The notes under the pieces are model-generated. The model ran no database searches. It was given only the letters and a program-made list of their open reading frames with translations, and was not told the origin of the DNA. A stretch of 19,187 bases of DNA, from contig JABSQI010000010.1 of the NCBI GenBank assembly GCA_013215905.1, forward strand, positions 1 through 19,187, written 5' to 3'. This DNA is from Legionellales bacterium (GTDB taxonomy: Bacteria > Pseudomonadota > Gammaproteobacteria > PIVX01). Shown here piece by piece: positions 5,716-14,203 of the stretch (its first letter is position 1; every line of letters starts with the position of its first letter). Position numbers and translations under genes: made by a program.

Positions 5716-7614
5716 TTATCTCATAGTGATTCCTATGGAGTTATTTTGTTGTGGCTCATCAAAAGGAGGTAGAGCAGGCTCCCCTTTTTCAACCCTATGT
5801 GCGCTAACACTTTCATGAATTATACGCCTTGCCTCTTCTAGTTTGCTTGGAGGAACTTTCTCTGGTTTGATATCATTTAGATCCATAATATCATTAGTAT
5901 CAACAAATGATTTTATTAATAGTTTATAACTTTCTGCATTAAATCCACCTTTTATATGAGCTTTTTGACCATCTTTTGCCATTCTTATTACTGTTTCAGC
6001 ATTACCCTTTTTTACTGTTGTTTCATAATAATCTTTATTTTTTATATTTTTAATTGCTGGTTCAGTAAAACTATTAATTTCAGATTTTATCTGCAGTTTC
6101 TGTAAAGATGCCTTGAACTTAGCTTTGATATCTGATGTATTGTCGTTATTTAGTGAGACACCAATTCCTTGCTCTAAGTTTGATGATTGCGAATTAACTT
6201 GTGACATATCATTTGATAGGGGTAGATTACATTTTTGTTTTATATATCTTTTCTGAGTTTGTGGAAGTTGTTTATAATCTAGAAAATCATTCCATATTAC
6301 ATTTGGAGGGCCAACCAAGCCACTACTAAAATTAAGATTCCCAACAGGTCTATTTTTTGCAGAATCTAATAATCTAGTCATTATAATTTTAGGATCACTA
6401 TCTATAGTTAAATCAGGATTGAGATTCAAAAAATCATTTAATTGTTCTATAGAATCTTTATGAGCATTTAAAATCTGATCTTGTGAGTTTACTCCAGGCA
6501 ATCCTTGCTTACTCATACTAGCAATTATTTTAATATATTCTTCCAAACCTCGGTGATCTTCTAACATAGGGTCTAATACTCTTTCAAAAGTATCAGAATA
6601 ACTTTGCTGTTCACATAAATTCATAATATCACTAAGGTACAGATCAAGCTCCTCACCTATTAATTTATCAACATTAGATCTCTTTGAATATTCAATTAAA
6701 TCCTCTATAGTAAAACACTTATATTCGTCCATTAGCTCTCTAATACTATCTATTCTAAAATATAGATCATTATTTTTATCAGAAAATTCAGGAGTATCTC
6801 TTGTTATAGAATTTAAGGCTATTTTTAAATCACCTTCAGATAAATAACTAGCTAACATATTAACTATTTCAAGCTTTTTGGCATCATTAGAAATTCTATC
6901 AATCCCACTTTGACTCTGTCTTAAATTTTCTGAATTTGTTATTTTAGAACGTAATAAATTTTTATTTTGATTATCGAGTTTAGAAAAATTCTCATAACTA
7001 TTTCGAAAACTTGAAAGAGATTTATCCCAGTCAGCAAAATCATTTTCGCTATTAAGTTTATCACTTAATTTTTTTCGAAGACCCAATGTACTGATTCTTG
7101 CTAAAATTTTATCAGGAGAACTATTTATGTCTAAATCATCATTTTCTTCCAATAATTCTTCTATTACAGTTACAGCATATCTTTGAGCAAGTAATAAATC
7201 GTCTTTACTATTTAGATCTGGTAAACCTTTTTTGATCATATCAATAATTATCTTAATATATTCTTTTTCTCCTTTTATAATTTCTAATCCGTCAGCAAGT
7301 TCACTTTTGCAATATTCAAGGCAATTTGTATTAGTTAATTGATTTTTTCCCAGAATATAGTAATTAATATAGTCTTCTATCTGATTTAATAAGAATCCAT
7401 CGTCATCTTTATTCTTAGCATATTCAACAAATTCTTTAAAGCTATGGCATCCCTCCTCATCCATAGTATTTCTAAATGATTCAAGTCTTCCTGATACATC
7501 GAATTCCTTACTATTTAAACTATATAAATAGGCATCACTACTGTAACTAACTAACATTTCCATTACCTCAAGATTTGATGTGTTATTAAGAATTGTATCT
7601 ATTCCAGAAGGCAT
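5716..7614 (-). CDS. Unrecognised 632-residue protein with internal duplication
   Basis: I do not recognise this protein. Residues 4-225 and 237-461 are two diverged copies of one unit. Both start G-I-D, then share matching blocks: L-E-V-M-E-M-L-V-S-Y-S with L-E-I-V-N-M-L-A-S-Y-L, R-x-x-S-x-R-x-x-M-D-E, E-Y-I-K-I-I with K-G-L-P or Q-G-L-P and N-S, and a closing segment starting with W196 or W441. A low-complexity Ser/Asn/Gln linker (about 465-495) leads to a C-terminal domain (about 495-600) with G-N-A-E-T-V-I-R and G-G-F-N-A-E-S. The protein is acidic, probably helical, and lacks a signal peptide or membrane segment. The tail is polar and rich in Glu and Pro. It could be a secreted effector of a host-associated bacterium, but that is inference. 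The ATG has only a weak SD; TATAAT lies 30 bases upstream. Confidence 0.85.
   Translation of the reverse strand: MPSGIDTILNNTSNLEVMEMLVSYSSDAYLYSLNSKEFDVSGRLESFRNTMDEEGCHSFKEFVEYAKNKDDDGFLLNQIEDYINYYILGKNQLTNTNCLEYCKSELADGLEIIKGEKEYIKIIIDMIKKGLPDLNSKDDLLLAQRYAVTVIEELLEENDDLDINSSPDKILARISTLGLRKKLSDKLNSENDFADWDKSLSSFRNSYENFSKLDNQNKNLLRSKITNSENLRQSQSGIDRISNDAKKLEIVNMLASYLSEGDLKIALNSITRDTPEFSDKNNDLYFRIDSIRELMDEYKCFTIEDLIEYSKRSNVDKLIGEELDLYLSDIMNLCEQQSYSDTFERVLDPMLEDHRGLEEYIKIIASMSKQGLPGVNSQDQILNAHKDSIEQLNDFLNLNPDLTIDSDPKIIMTRLLDSAKNRPVGNLNFSSGLVGPPNVIWNDFLDYKQLPQTQKRYIKQKCNLPLSNDMSQVNSQSSNLEQGIGVSLNNDNTSDIKAKFKASLQKLQIKSEINSFTEPAIKNIKNKDYYETTVKKGNAETVIRMAKDGQKAHIKGGFNAESYKLLIKSFVDTNDIMDLNDIKPEKVPPSKLEEARRIIHESVSAHRVEKGEPALPPFDEPQQNNSIGITMR
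6232..6906 (-). repeat. protein-level repeat copy 2 (residues 237-461)
   Basis: Second copy of the unit, with the same blocks in the same order: G-I-D at 237, R-I-D-S-I-R at 287, E-Y-I-K-I-I at 359, D-L-T-I-D-S-D-P-K-I at 401 and the segment from W441. It has a few more residues near the start (about 265-285) and a shorter stretch before the last segment. Confidence 0.75.
6940..7605 (-). repeat. protein-level repeat copy 1 (residues 4-225)
   Basis: First copy of the internal unit of the 5716-7614 protein. It aligns in order with copy 2 through at least five blocks: the G-I-D opening, the R-L-E-S-F-R block at 43, E-Y-I-K-I-I-I at 118, the D-L-D-I-N-S-S-P-D-K-I block at 160 and the segment from W196. 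The similarity is seen in the protein; I see no obvious matching DNA, so the duplication is old. Confidence 0.75.
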
Positions 7615-7926
7615 GTTTTGTTAAATTCCAATTATCTAAATTTATTATAGCTAAATATATTCCTGCTAAATGTACAATATATATATTTGTAGATAAAATA
7701 GTATTGTTCTAAGACTGCTTTAATTCGTGACTAAAAAAATATGTATATAATATTTTTACTTTCAATACATAAAGTAGTCGAAAACAGTATTATTTTCCTT
7801 TCTATTAATTAATAGCTAATGGATTACAATACAAGGTCAAATACCTAGTCAAGAATCAGATATCTAAAACAATAATGACTCACTAATTTAGCATACAATT
7901 ACTATATATAAATAATTATCAATAAC
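7615..7926. other. 312-bp A+T-rich spacer without a gene
   Basis: This lies after the permease stop and before the duplicated-protein gene, both on the minus strand. It is extremely A+T-rich with alternating TATATA runs (7678-7685, 7905-7910, 7935-7942 just inside the permease gene). It holds the candidate -10 at 7644 and a 14-bp palindrome at 7802-7815. I see no reading frame of note, RNA gene or G+C-rich terminator hairpin. Such DNA is prone to bending and to binding by H-NS-like proteins, which is inference. Confidence 0.6.
7644..7649 (-). promoter_or_regulatory. candidate -10 box for the duplicated protein gene
   Basis: The minus strand reads TATAAT here, a perfect -10 consensus, 29 bases before the ATG at 7614. 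There is no good -35 at 16-18 bases; TTGTAC (7677-7672) is 22 bases away. A -10 match by chance is quite possible in this A+T-rich spacer. Confidence 0.3.
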
Positions 7927-9123
7927 TTAGAAATTTATATATATAATTGCGCTAAAAATGGTTAGAAGTATTAAAGAAATTAATTTGAAAAAATTACTAA
8001 AAAATTCTGAAAATTTAAAATCTTCTAATCTTGACCATACCATCAAAATTGGCAAAAATATATGTAATAAGACGCAACAAATTCCAGCATATCTGAGGGC
8101 AGCAATAAATCCTTCCTTAAACCATAGAACCATAATTAAAGGAGGTAAAAAAGTAAGCCCAAATAATATTATTTTGCCTCTACCTTCTTTTTTGATCTTC
8201 ATACTATCTGACAAAAAATCAGACATACTAAGAGCAATTCCTAAAAAAGAAGTAATAAGACATAGTGCTGCAAAAATATGGAAAATCTTAACTACAAAGT
8301 TATGTTGGGCTAAAACAGCAAATATCCCAATCATTTTATTAGTTGGCTGAGTCTCATCTGCCAAATTTATTAACATTTCTGTGCCAATAGTACCAATCAA
8401 GATATAATCCCAAATTAGATATGTTACTAGTGGGATAATCGAACCTACAATAACAGCAACCCTTAATTTATATGGATCGTTATTTAAATATTCTCTCAAA
8501 CTAGGAATAATCACACCAAAGCCAAACGAAGCACACAAAATCATGATAATTCCTTTAGAATATAAAGAATTAGTAATTGAGAGATTTGCTACTTCTATGG
8601 CTGGGAAGCTAAATGCTACTATTGCAATAAATAATACAAGTTTAGATAAAATAAATATTCTATTAGAAATATCTAACCTATGCATTTTACTAAAAACTAT
8701 ATAACCAAAGATCATAACAAAAAATAGTGCAGCTATATTATCTCCTATATTCATATCTACAGAATTACAGATTGTTATTATTATCCCACTACCCCCTGAG
8801 ATATATGCAGAGAGTAAATTATATAGTAAAGCAAAATATGCAATTCCCGTTAGTACTCGACCAGCAATACCAAGAGTACTACTAGCCATAGTTAATAAAT
8901 TTGTTCCTGGCTTAAATAGTAAATTTACTTCCAAAATTAGATAAGAACATACTGTCATTATAAACCAAACTAATACTAAGTAACCAGAAGACACTATAAA
9001 ACCAGTTGCAGAATTTGAGATAGGTAGGCTTAATATTCCTCCACCCAAACACGTACCAGTAATCAACAAAATTCCTCCTAGAACTTTATGATCAACAACA
9101 GTTTTAAATATTTTTTTTAGCAT
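7927..9123 (-). CDS. Aromatic amino acid permease, HAAAP family (TyrP/Mtr-like)
   Basis: This is an inner-membrane, proton-coupled amino acid transporter of 398 residues; E. coli TyrP has 403. The N-terminal segment G-G-I-L-L-I-T-G-T-C-L-G-G-G-I-L-S-L-P is the family's first broken helix, where substrate binds. About eleven hydrophobic segments follow, and S-F-G-F-G-V-I-I-P-S-L-R near the middle also matches the family. Tyrosine or tryptophan is the probable substrate, but sequence alone does not separate TyrP, Mtr and related permeases. The ATG at 9123 is six bases after the stop of the PH-domain gene, so the two are likely co-transcribed, with parC upstream. Intracellular bacteria often keep permeases of this family to take amino acids from the host, which would suit the genome type suggested here. 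Confidence 0.88.
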   Translation of the reverse strand: MLKKIFKTVVDHKVLGGILLITGTCLGGGILSLPISNSATGFIVSSGYLVLVWFIMTVCSYLILEVNLLFKPGTNLLTMASSTLGIAGRVLTGIAYFALLYNLLSAYISGGSGIIITICNSVDMNIGDNIAALFFVMIFGYIVFSKMHRLDISNRIFILSKLVLFIAIVAFSFPAIEVANLSITNSLYSKGIIMILCASFGFGVIIPSLREYLNNDPYKLRVAVIVGSIIPLVTYLIWDYILIGTIGTEMLINLADETQPTNKMIGIFAVLAQHNFVVKIFHIFAALCLITSFLGIALSMSDFLSDSMKIKKEGRGKIILFGLTFLPPLIMVLWFKEGFIAALRYAGICCVLLHIFLPILMVWSRLEDFKFSEFFSNFFKLISLILLTIFSAIIYINF

Positions 9124-9129
9124 ATCTAG

Positions 9130-9606
9130 CTAGCTTATCTGTTCTTTGAATTTATAATCATCATGTTGATTATCTAGGTGATATTCAATATTAAGCATAG
9201 ACATAAGTTTACTAGAGAAAGTTTTTGGAAACCTAATACTTTCAATGGATTTTTGTTCAATCCCAGAAACAATAATGGAAATATTTCCAAACCGCATTAA
9301 TCTTCCTAGATATCCCTGATGATACGAAACACCGTCAATATGAGATAAGGAGATTTCTAGTAGATTCTTTTTAATTATTCCTGATGATATTATTAGTGAT
9401 GTATTAGTTATATAAACTTTAAAGCTTATATATCTAATAAGCTGTTTCATTAGTTCAAAACCTAAAAAAGCCGATGTTACAATACTTAGATAAAATAAGA
9501 TATTATTTAAACTAAGTAACACTAAAGTAATTACTGCTAGAAAAAAAGCATTTAGAAAAATTACTGGGGTGAGTGTTCCTACAAAAACAATATCTTTTTT
9601 AATCAT
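9130..9606 (-). CDS. Membrane protein with bacterial PH domain (bPH2, YdbS-like)
   Basis: The 158-residue protein has two hydrophobic segments near the N terminus (about 10-31 and 35-53). A bacterial PH-like domain follows from about 58 to 138: Y-I-T-N-T-S-L-I-I-S-S-G-I-I-K-K then L-S-H-I-D-G-V-S-Y, the usual pattern of a strand, a turn and an I-x-x-V motif. Proteins of this family (former DUF304) are membrane-anchored with unknown ligands. I chose the ATG at 9606, ten bases after the parC stop. The longer frame starts with a TTG at 9627, inside parC, with AGAG directly adjacent and too close to serve as an SD. Translation is probably coupled to parC. The permease gene follows six bases downstream. 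What links the three functions is not evident. Confidence 0.75.
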   Translation of the reverse strand: MIKKDIVFVGTLTPVIFLNAFFLAVITLVLLSLNNILFYLSIVTSAFLGFELMKQLIRYISFKVYITNTSLIISSGIIKKNLLEISLSHIDGVSYHQGYLGRLMRFGNISIIVSGIEQKSIESIRFPKTFSSKLMSMLNIEYHLDNQHDDYKFKEQIS

Positions 9607-9616
9607 ATTAATACAT

Positions 9617-11875
9617 TTATTTTTCAACTCTATTTATAGCAGTAACATTACGATAATTTTTTGGTAACATATTACCTTTTGTTCCTCTACTACCAAAATG
9701 ATATTTCAAATCTTTTCCTGTTAGAGTCAGTTTTTTCTTGCCAGCTTGAATTATTAAACCTAATTTTGGATCAAATACCTCAATATTCGTTATAAAATTA
9801 CTACCAGAGATAAATTCCTTTGTTGGAATATTCATCATTTTATTCCCCTTGCCCTTAGTAAGTTCTGGCAGTTCGCTCACAGGGAAGCATAAAAGTTTGG
9901 CATCATTAGAAACAATTGCAACATGTTCTCGTTTAATATCATTTATATTAACCGGCTCTAAAAGTTTTGCATCTTGCATAAGATTTATTATTTGTTTACC
10001 AGCTTTGTTTTTTGAATATAGTGAACTAAAATTAACTATGAAGCCATAGCCAGAGTTTTGAACTACAAGTATTTTTGCATCTTCTTTTTCAGTATTAAAC
10101 AATTTTTCAAACTGAGCACCTGCTGGAGGATTTAATCTAGTAGTGACTGGATCACCATGTCCTCTTGCTGAAGGTAAAACATGTGTTGCTAAAGAATACA
10201 CTCTTCCGGTTGAATCAAATAGAATAACATTTTTGTTTGATTTACTAACAGTAAAATCTTTTAAGCTATCACCAGATTTATAAGACAATTTTTCTAAGTC
10301 AACATCACTACCCTTTGCGGCCCTGATCCAACCATTTTTACTCAATATAACTGTCATTAGCTCTACTGGAAGATGTTCTTCCATTTTTATTTCCTTAGCA
10401 GCTTCTCTATTTACTATTGGTGATAACCTCTCATCTCCATATTTATCAACATCATCTCTTAATTCTTTTTTAATAAAATTTTTTAATTTAGTTGATGACT
10501 TCAATAATTTTTCTATATCAATTTTTTCTTTTTCTAGTTTCTCTTGTTCCTGCTTAATTTTCTCTTCCTCAAGTCTAGCAAGATTTCTAAGCCTAGTATT
10601 TAATACAGCCTCAACCTGTTTTTCGCTAAATTTAAATCTCTTGATTAATTTATTTTTAGGATCATCTTCAAAACGAATAATTTGAATAACTTCATCAAGG
10701 TTTAAAAAAGTAATTAAAAGCCCTTCTAGAATATGAAGTCTTTCTAAAATGTTATTTAATCTAAAATTTAATCTCTTCTTTACAGTTTCAGTACGGTAAG
10801 CCAACCACTCTTGTAAAATTACTAAGAGTCCTTTAACACCAGGCTTGCCATCTGTTCCAATAATATTGAAATTTGCCCTATAATTTTTTTCTAAATCAGT
10901 AGAAAAAAACAAATGTAACATTAATTTATCAATATCAACTCTATTTGATCTAGGAACAACCACAAGTCTTGTAGGATTTTCATGATCCGATTCATCTCTA
11001 ATATCCATTACCATTGGAAGTTTCTTCGCTATCATCTGTTGAGCGATTTGTTCCATAACTTTTCCAACAGATACATGATGTGGTAAAGCTGTTATGACAA
11101 TTTCTCCCTTTTCTTTTAAATAAACTGCTCTTTGTTTAATACTACCAACACCTGTACGATATAAATTTAAGATGTCCTCAACAGGGGTAATGATTTCTGC
11201 TTTAGTAGTAAAATCTGGTCCTTTAACAATTCCATAGATATCTTCAATACTTGCCTTTGGATTATCTAAAAGATAAATACAAGCATCAATAATTTCTCGA
11301 AGATTGTGCGGGAGAATATCTGTAGCCATACCAACCGCTATTCCTGTCGCACCATTCAACAATACATTTGGTACTCTTGATGGTAGATTAGCTGGTTCCT
11401 GTAAAGTTCCATCAAAATTTGGTACCCAATCCACTGTTCCTTGCTCCAACTCTGCTAATAACAGTTGAGAGTAAGAAGTTAGCTTGGACTCTGTATAGCG
11501 CATTGCCGCAAAAGATTTGGGATCATCTGCCGATCCCCAATTGCCCTGACCATCTATAAGAGGGTATCTTGTTGAAAAGGGCTGAGCCATTAAAACCATA
11601 GCTTCATAACAGGCGCTATCACCATGAGGATGAAATTTACCCAACACATCTCCAACAGTTCTTGCTGATTTCTTGTACTTTGCTGTAGCACTCAAACCAA
11701 GCTGACTCATTGCATAGATAATTCTTCTTTGTACAGGTTTTAAACCATCACCAATAAAAGGTAAAGCTCTATCTAAAATTACATACATGGAATAATCTAA
11801 ATATGCCTTTTCCGCAAATTGTTCAATTGATTTACGCTCTACTCCATCTAAAAGTAATGTAGTCTGTTCGCCCAT
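9617..11875 (-). CDS. parC: DNA topoisomerase IV subunit A
   Basis: ParC is the DNA-breaking subunit of topoisomerase IV, which works with ParE to unlink replicated chromosomes. The 752 residues equal the E. coli ParC length. The catalytic tyrosine is Tyr127 in A-A-M-R-Y-T-E-S. The quinolone-determining region reads [10 protein letters not shown], with Ser87 and Glu91 at the positions of E. coli Ser80 and Glu84, so it carries the susceptible-type residues. An acidic/basic coiled-coil (about 430-475) precedes a C-terminal beta-pinwheel domain. The ParC-like [11 protein letters not shown] context and the short C-terminal domain argue for ParC over GyrA. The ATG at 11875 has AGGGC about eight bases upstream. 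It heads the parC-PH-permease cluster and is divergent from fumC. parE is not in the window. Confidence 0.96.
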   Translation of the reverse strand: MGEQTTLLLDGVERKSIEQFAEKAYLDYSMYVILDRALPFIGDGLKPVQRRIIYAMSQLGLSATAKYKKSARTVGDVLGKFHPHGDSACYEAMVLMAQPFSTRYPLIDGQGNWGSADDPKSFAAMRYTESKLTSYSQLLLAELEQGTVDWVPNFDGTLQEPANLPSRVPNVLLNGATGIAVGMATDILPHNLREIIDACIYLLDNPKASIEDIYGIVKGPDFTTKAEIITPVEDILNLYRTGVGSIKQRAVYLKEKGEIVITALPHHVSVGKVMEQIAQQMIAKKLPMVMDIRDESDHENPTRLVVVPRSNRVDIDKLMLHLFFSTDLEKNYRANFNIIGTDGKPGVKGLLVILQEWLAYRTETVKKRLNFRLNNILERLHILEGLLITFLNLDEVIQIIRFEDDPKNKLIKRFKFSEKQVEAVLNTRLRNLARLEEEKIKQEQEKLEKEKIDIEKLLKSSTKLKNFIKKELRDDVDKYGDERLSPIVNREAAKEIKMEEHLPVELMTVILSKNGWIRAAKGSDVDLEKLSYKSGDSLKDFTVSKSNKNVILFDSTGRVYSLATHVLPSARGHGDPVTTRLNPPAGAQFEKLFNTEKEDAKILVVQNSGYGFIVNFSSLYSKNKAGKQIINLMQDAKLLEPVNINDIKREHVAIVSNDAKLLCFPVSELPELTKGKGNKMMNIPTKEFISGSNFITNIEVFDPKLGLIIQAGKKKLTLTGKDLKYHFGSRGTKGNMLPKNYRNVTAINRVEK

Positions 11876-12029
11876 ACTTATGCCCTAATATTAAAAGTAT
11901 TATTTAAAAAATATTCACTACTCATGCAAAATTAGATTAAATAACAGAAAAATGCCCAAAATAAAAGCAATTTATGTACCCTACAAACAATTTTAACCTA
12001 ATATACCTATTGAACACAACGGAGTTTTT
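11876..12029. promoter_or_regulatory. parC-fumC divergent spacer
   Basis: Promoters for both genes should lie in these 154 bases. I could not settle on convincing pairs. TTGCAT (11929-11924, minus) is a possible parC -35 without a clear -10, and TATACC near 12002 is a weak fumC -10. The fumC ribosome site GGAG at 12021-12024 is clear, five bases before the ATG. Confidence 0.4.
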
Positions 12030-13436
12030 ATGGCTGATGCTCTAAATGACAATAAACGTATTGAATCAGACTCAATTGGAGAGATAGAAGTTCCCTCTAA
12101 CAAATATTGGGGTGCACAAACACAACGTTCTTTACACCACTTCAATATTGGTAATGAGACAATGGCCAATGAAATAATTAAAGCGATGGGCATTATTAAA
12201 TTGGCTAGCACTACAGTCAATCACCAATTAGGCAAATTATCGAATGAGAAGCTAAATATAATTAGCCAGGCAGCTAATGAAGTTATTAGTGGAAAATTAA
12301 ATGAACACTTTCCACTAAGCGTTTGGCAAACAGGCAGTGGAACACAAACTAACATGAACACTAATGAGGTAATTGCTAACAGAGCTAATGAAATAGCGGG
12401 AAGTAAGCTTGGTACTAAAACCCCTATACATCCCAATGATGATGTTAACATGTCACAATCATCTAATGATACTTTTCCAACAGCAATGTATCTAGCTGCT
12501 GTTGATGCTATTAACAATAAATTACTTCCAAGTGTATATAACCTTTTAGCTTCTTTTAAAATTAAACAATTAGAATTTAATGAAATTATTAAAATAGGAA
12601 GAACCCATTTACAAGACGCTGTCCCTCTTAGTCTTGGACAAGAATTTTCTGGTTATGTTTCTCAATTAAAATACTGCATTAATAATATAGAAAACAGTCT
12701 TGGAGGACTATATGAAATTGCTTTGGGTGGAACAGCTGTAGGCACAGGTTTGAATACTCCACAAGGATTTAGCAAACTAGTTGCTGTGGAAATAGCTAAA
12801 ATTACCAATGAGCCATTTATTACCAGTAGCAACAAATTCTCTTCACTTGCAGCTCATGATGCACTAGTAAATTCTAGCTCTACCTTAAAAGGTTTTGCTT
12901 GTGCTTTAATAAAAATTGCTAATGATATTAGATGGTTAGGCTCTGGTCCAAGATGCGGAATAGGAGAACTATTGTTACCAGAAAATGAACCAGGTTCATC
13001 AATAATGCCAGGTAAAGTTAATCCAACTCAGTGTGAAGCTCTTATAATGGTATGTATTCAAGTACTCGGCAATGATTCTGCTATTGCAATTGCTGGTTCA
13101 CAAGGAAATTTTGAATTAAATGTAACCAAGCCATTAATGATTACCAATTTTTTACACTCTGTCTATCTTCTAGCTGATAGTTGTAACTCATTTCGGGAGT
13201 TTTGTATAAATGATTTACAAGCCAATAAAGCAAATATCCAAAAGAATCTTGAACAATCTTTAATGTTAGTAACAGCCTTAAACCCACATATTGGGTATGA
13301 TAGATCAGCTGAAATAGCCAAAACGGCTCTGCACAATAATACAACACTAAAAGAAGCTGCCATTGAGCTTGGTTATCTAACAGCAGAAGAATTTGATCAA
13401 TATGTCCAGCCTGCTAACATGATTAACTTTACATAA
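12030..13436 (+). CDS. fumC: Class II fumarate hydratase
   Basis: FumC interconverts fumarate and L-malate in the TCA cycle. It is the oxygen-stable, iron-free homotetrameric type. The 468 residues match E. coli FumC (467). The superfamily signature [11 protein letters not shown] is at 322-332, with the catalytic serine 323 in its flexible loop. The catalytic histidine is His193 in G-R-T-H-L-Q-D-A, and [11 protein letters not shown] binds substrate near residues 103-113. The start ATG has a strong GGAG SD at five bases. The T-Q-T-N-M-N and [11 protein letters not shown] segments favour fumarase over aspartase or argininosuccinate lyase. It is divergent from parC; the DUF2807 lipoprotein begins 74 bases downstream and no terminator hairpin is seen between them. 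Confidence 0.97.
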   Translation: MADALNDNKRIESDSIGEIEVPSNKYWGAQTQRSLHHFNIGNETMANEIIKAMGIIKLASTTVNHQLGKLSNEKLNIISQAANEVISGKLNEHFPLSVWQTGSGTQTNMNTNEVIANRANEIAGSKLGTKTPIHPNDDVNMSQSSNDTFPTAMYLAAVDAINNKLLPSVYNLLASFKIKQLEFNEIIKIGRTHLQDAVPLSLGQEFSGYVSQLKYCINNIENSLGGLYEIALGGTAVGTGLNTPQGFSKLVAVEIAKITNEPFITSSNKFSSLAAHDALVNSSSTLKGFACALIKIANDIRWLGSGPRCGIGELLLPENEPGSSIMPGKVNPTQCEALIMVCIQVLGNDSAIAIAGSQGNFELNVTKPLMITNFLHSVYLLADSCNSFREFCINDLQANKANIQKNLEQSLMLVTALNPHIGYDRSAEIAKTALHNNTTLKEAAIELGYLTAEEFDQYVQPANMINFT

Positions 13437-13510
13437 CACTCTTACATTTAACATTGAAAATACCTGCTACACTTCCTTAAGAAAGAAATAAATTTTAATT
13501 CAATAATCAT

Positions 13511-14203
13511 ATGAAATCGTTAAAAATATTAACATTGTGTGTTTTTTTTGTTTTATTAGGGTGCGATAGTCAAACTAATTCTAATAATCCTAAACAAGAC
13601 ACTCAGGAAAACCAGAACCTCGTTAGAAAAGCTAACATTGAGGAAAAATTCTCAAATATAGTATTTTCAGGGAATATAAAAGTAAATATAAATAAAACTA
13701 CTGCTCAAAATAGCTATCTAACAGCTGATCAAGCTTCAATGAATAATATTGAGTATTCTGTAAAACAAAATACCTTATTTATTAAATCTAAAAACCTTAT
13801 AAAAAAGAATAATCAAATTTCTAATATAAATATTAATACTAACCAAATAAATTCTATTAATACATATGGTAGTACAAAAATAAATATTAATAATTTTATT
13901 GCAGAAAATTTTAAAATAATTAACAAAGGTTCTACTAAAATTATAATTAGCGGTAAAATATCGAATTTAGAAGTAAATACATCTGGGGCAATTCTGCTTA
14001 ATGGGAAAAACCTACAAACACTAAATTCTACAATACAATCCGATGGAGTATGCCATATTATCTTAGCTATTAAAGATAATTTAAATATATCTTCAGATGG
14101 ATTCAATAAAATTTTATATTCAGGAGAACCAAATATTAATAAACATGGCGAAGGTTATAATATCATAAAGCCAATTAGTCAATTAAACTATGAAATCACA
14201 TAG
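13511..14203 (+). CDS. DUF2807 (GIN domain) lipoprotein
   Basis: The 230-residue protein has a lipoprotein signal: K-S-L-K, a hydrophobic stretch and the lipobox V-L-L-G-C with Cys18, followed by Asp19. Asp after the cysteine is the inner-membrane retention signal in E. coli, so an inner-membrane location is possible. An Asn/Gln-rich linker precedes a repetitive beta-strand domain (about 45-215) with F-S-N-I-V-F-S-G-N-I-K-V-N-I. This is the pattern of DUF2807, a right-handed beta-helix of unknown function found in many envelope proteins. The sequence is very rich in Ile, Asn and Lys, as expected from the base composition. No strong SD is seen; TGC-TACACT at 13465-13473 could be an extended -10. 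The last 14 bases overlap the MscS-family gene, so the two are probably translated together. Confidence 0.75.
   Translation: MKSLKILTLCVFFVLLGCDSQTNSNNPKQDTQENQNLVRKANIEEKFSNIVFSGNIKVNINKTTAQNSYLTADQASMNNIEYSVKQNTLFIKSKNLIKKNNQISNININTNQINSINTYGSTKININNFIAENFKIINKGSTKIIISGKISNLEVNTSGAILLNGKNLQTLNSTIQSDGVCHIILAIKDNLNISSDGFNKILYSGEPNINKHGEGYNIIKPISQLNYEIT

Noticed and set aside
7802..7815. 14-bp perfect palindrome CTATTAATTAATAG
   Set aside because: A few such palindromes are expected by chance in 19 kb of DNA this A+T-rich, and it is far from either flanking start.
7958..8350. 130-residue open frame on the plus strand
   Set aside because: It lies wholly within the permease gene on the other strand, and its Lys/Ile-rich translation shows no domain.
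9607..9627. TTG start of the PH-domain gene inside parC
   Set aside because: It has no usable SD and adds seven polar residues before the natural start at the ATG at 9606.
12221..12517. 98-residue antisense open frame in fumC
   Set aside because: fumC is strongly conserved in this stretch and the antisense translation has no recognisable feature.
13470..13486. small imperfect hairpin after fumC as a terminator
   Set aside because: The stem is short with a mismatch and no T-run follows.
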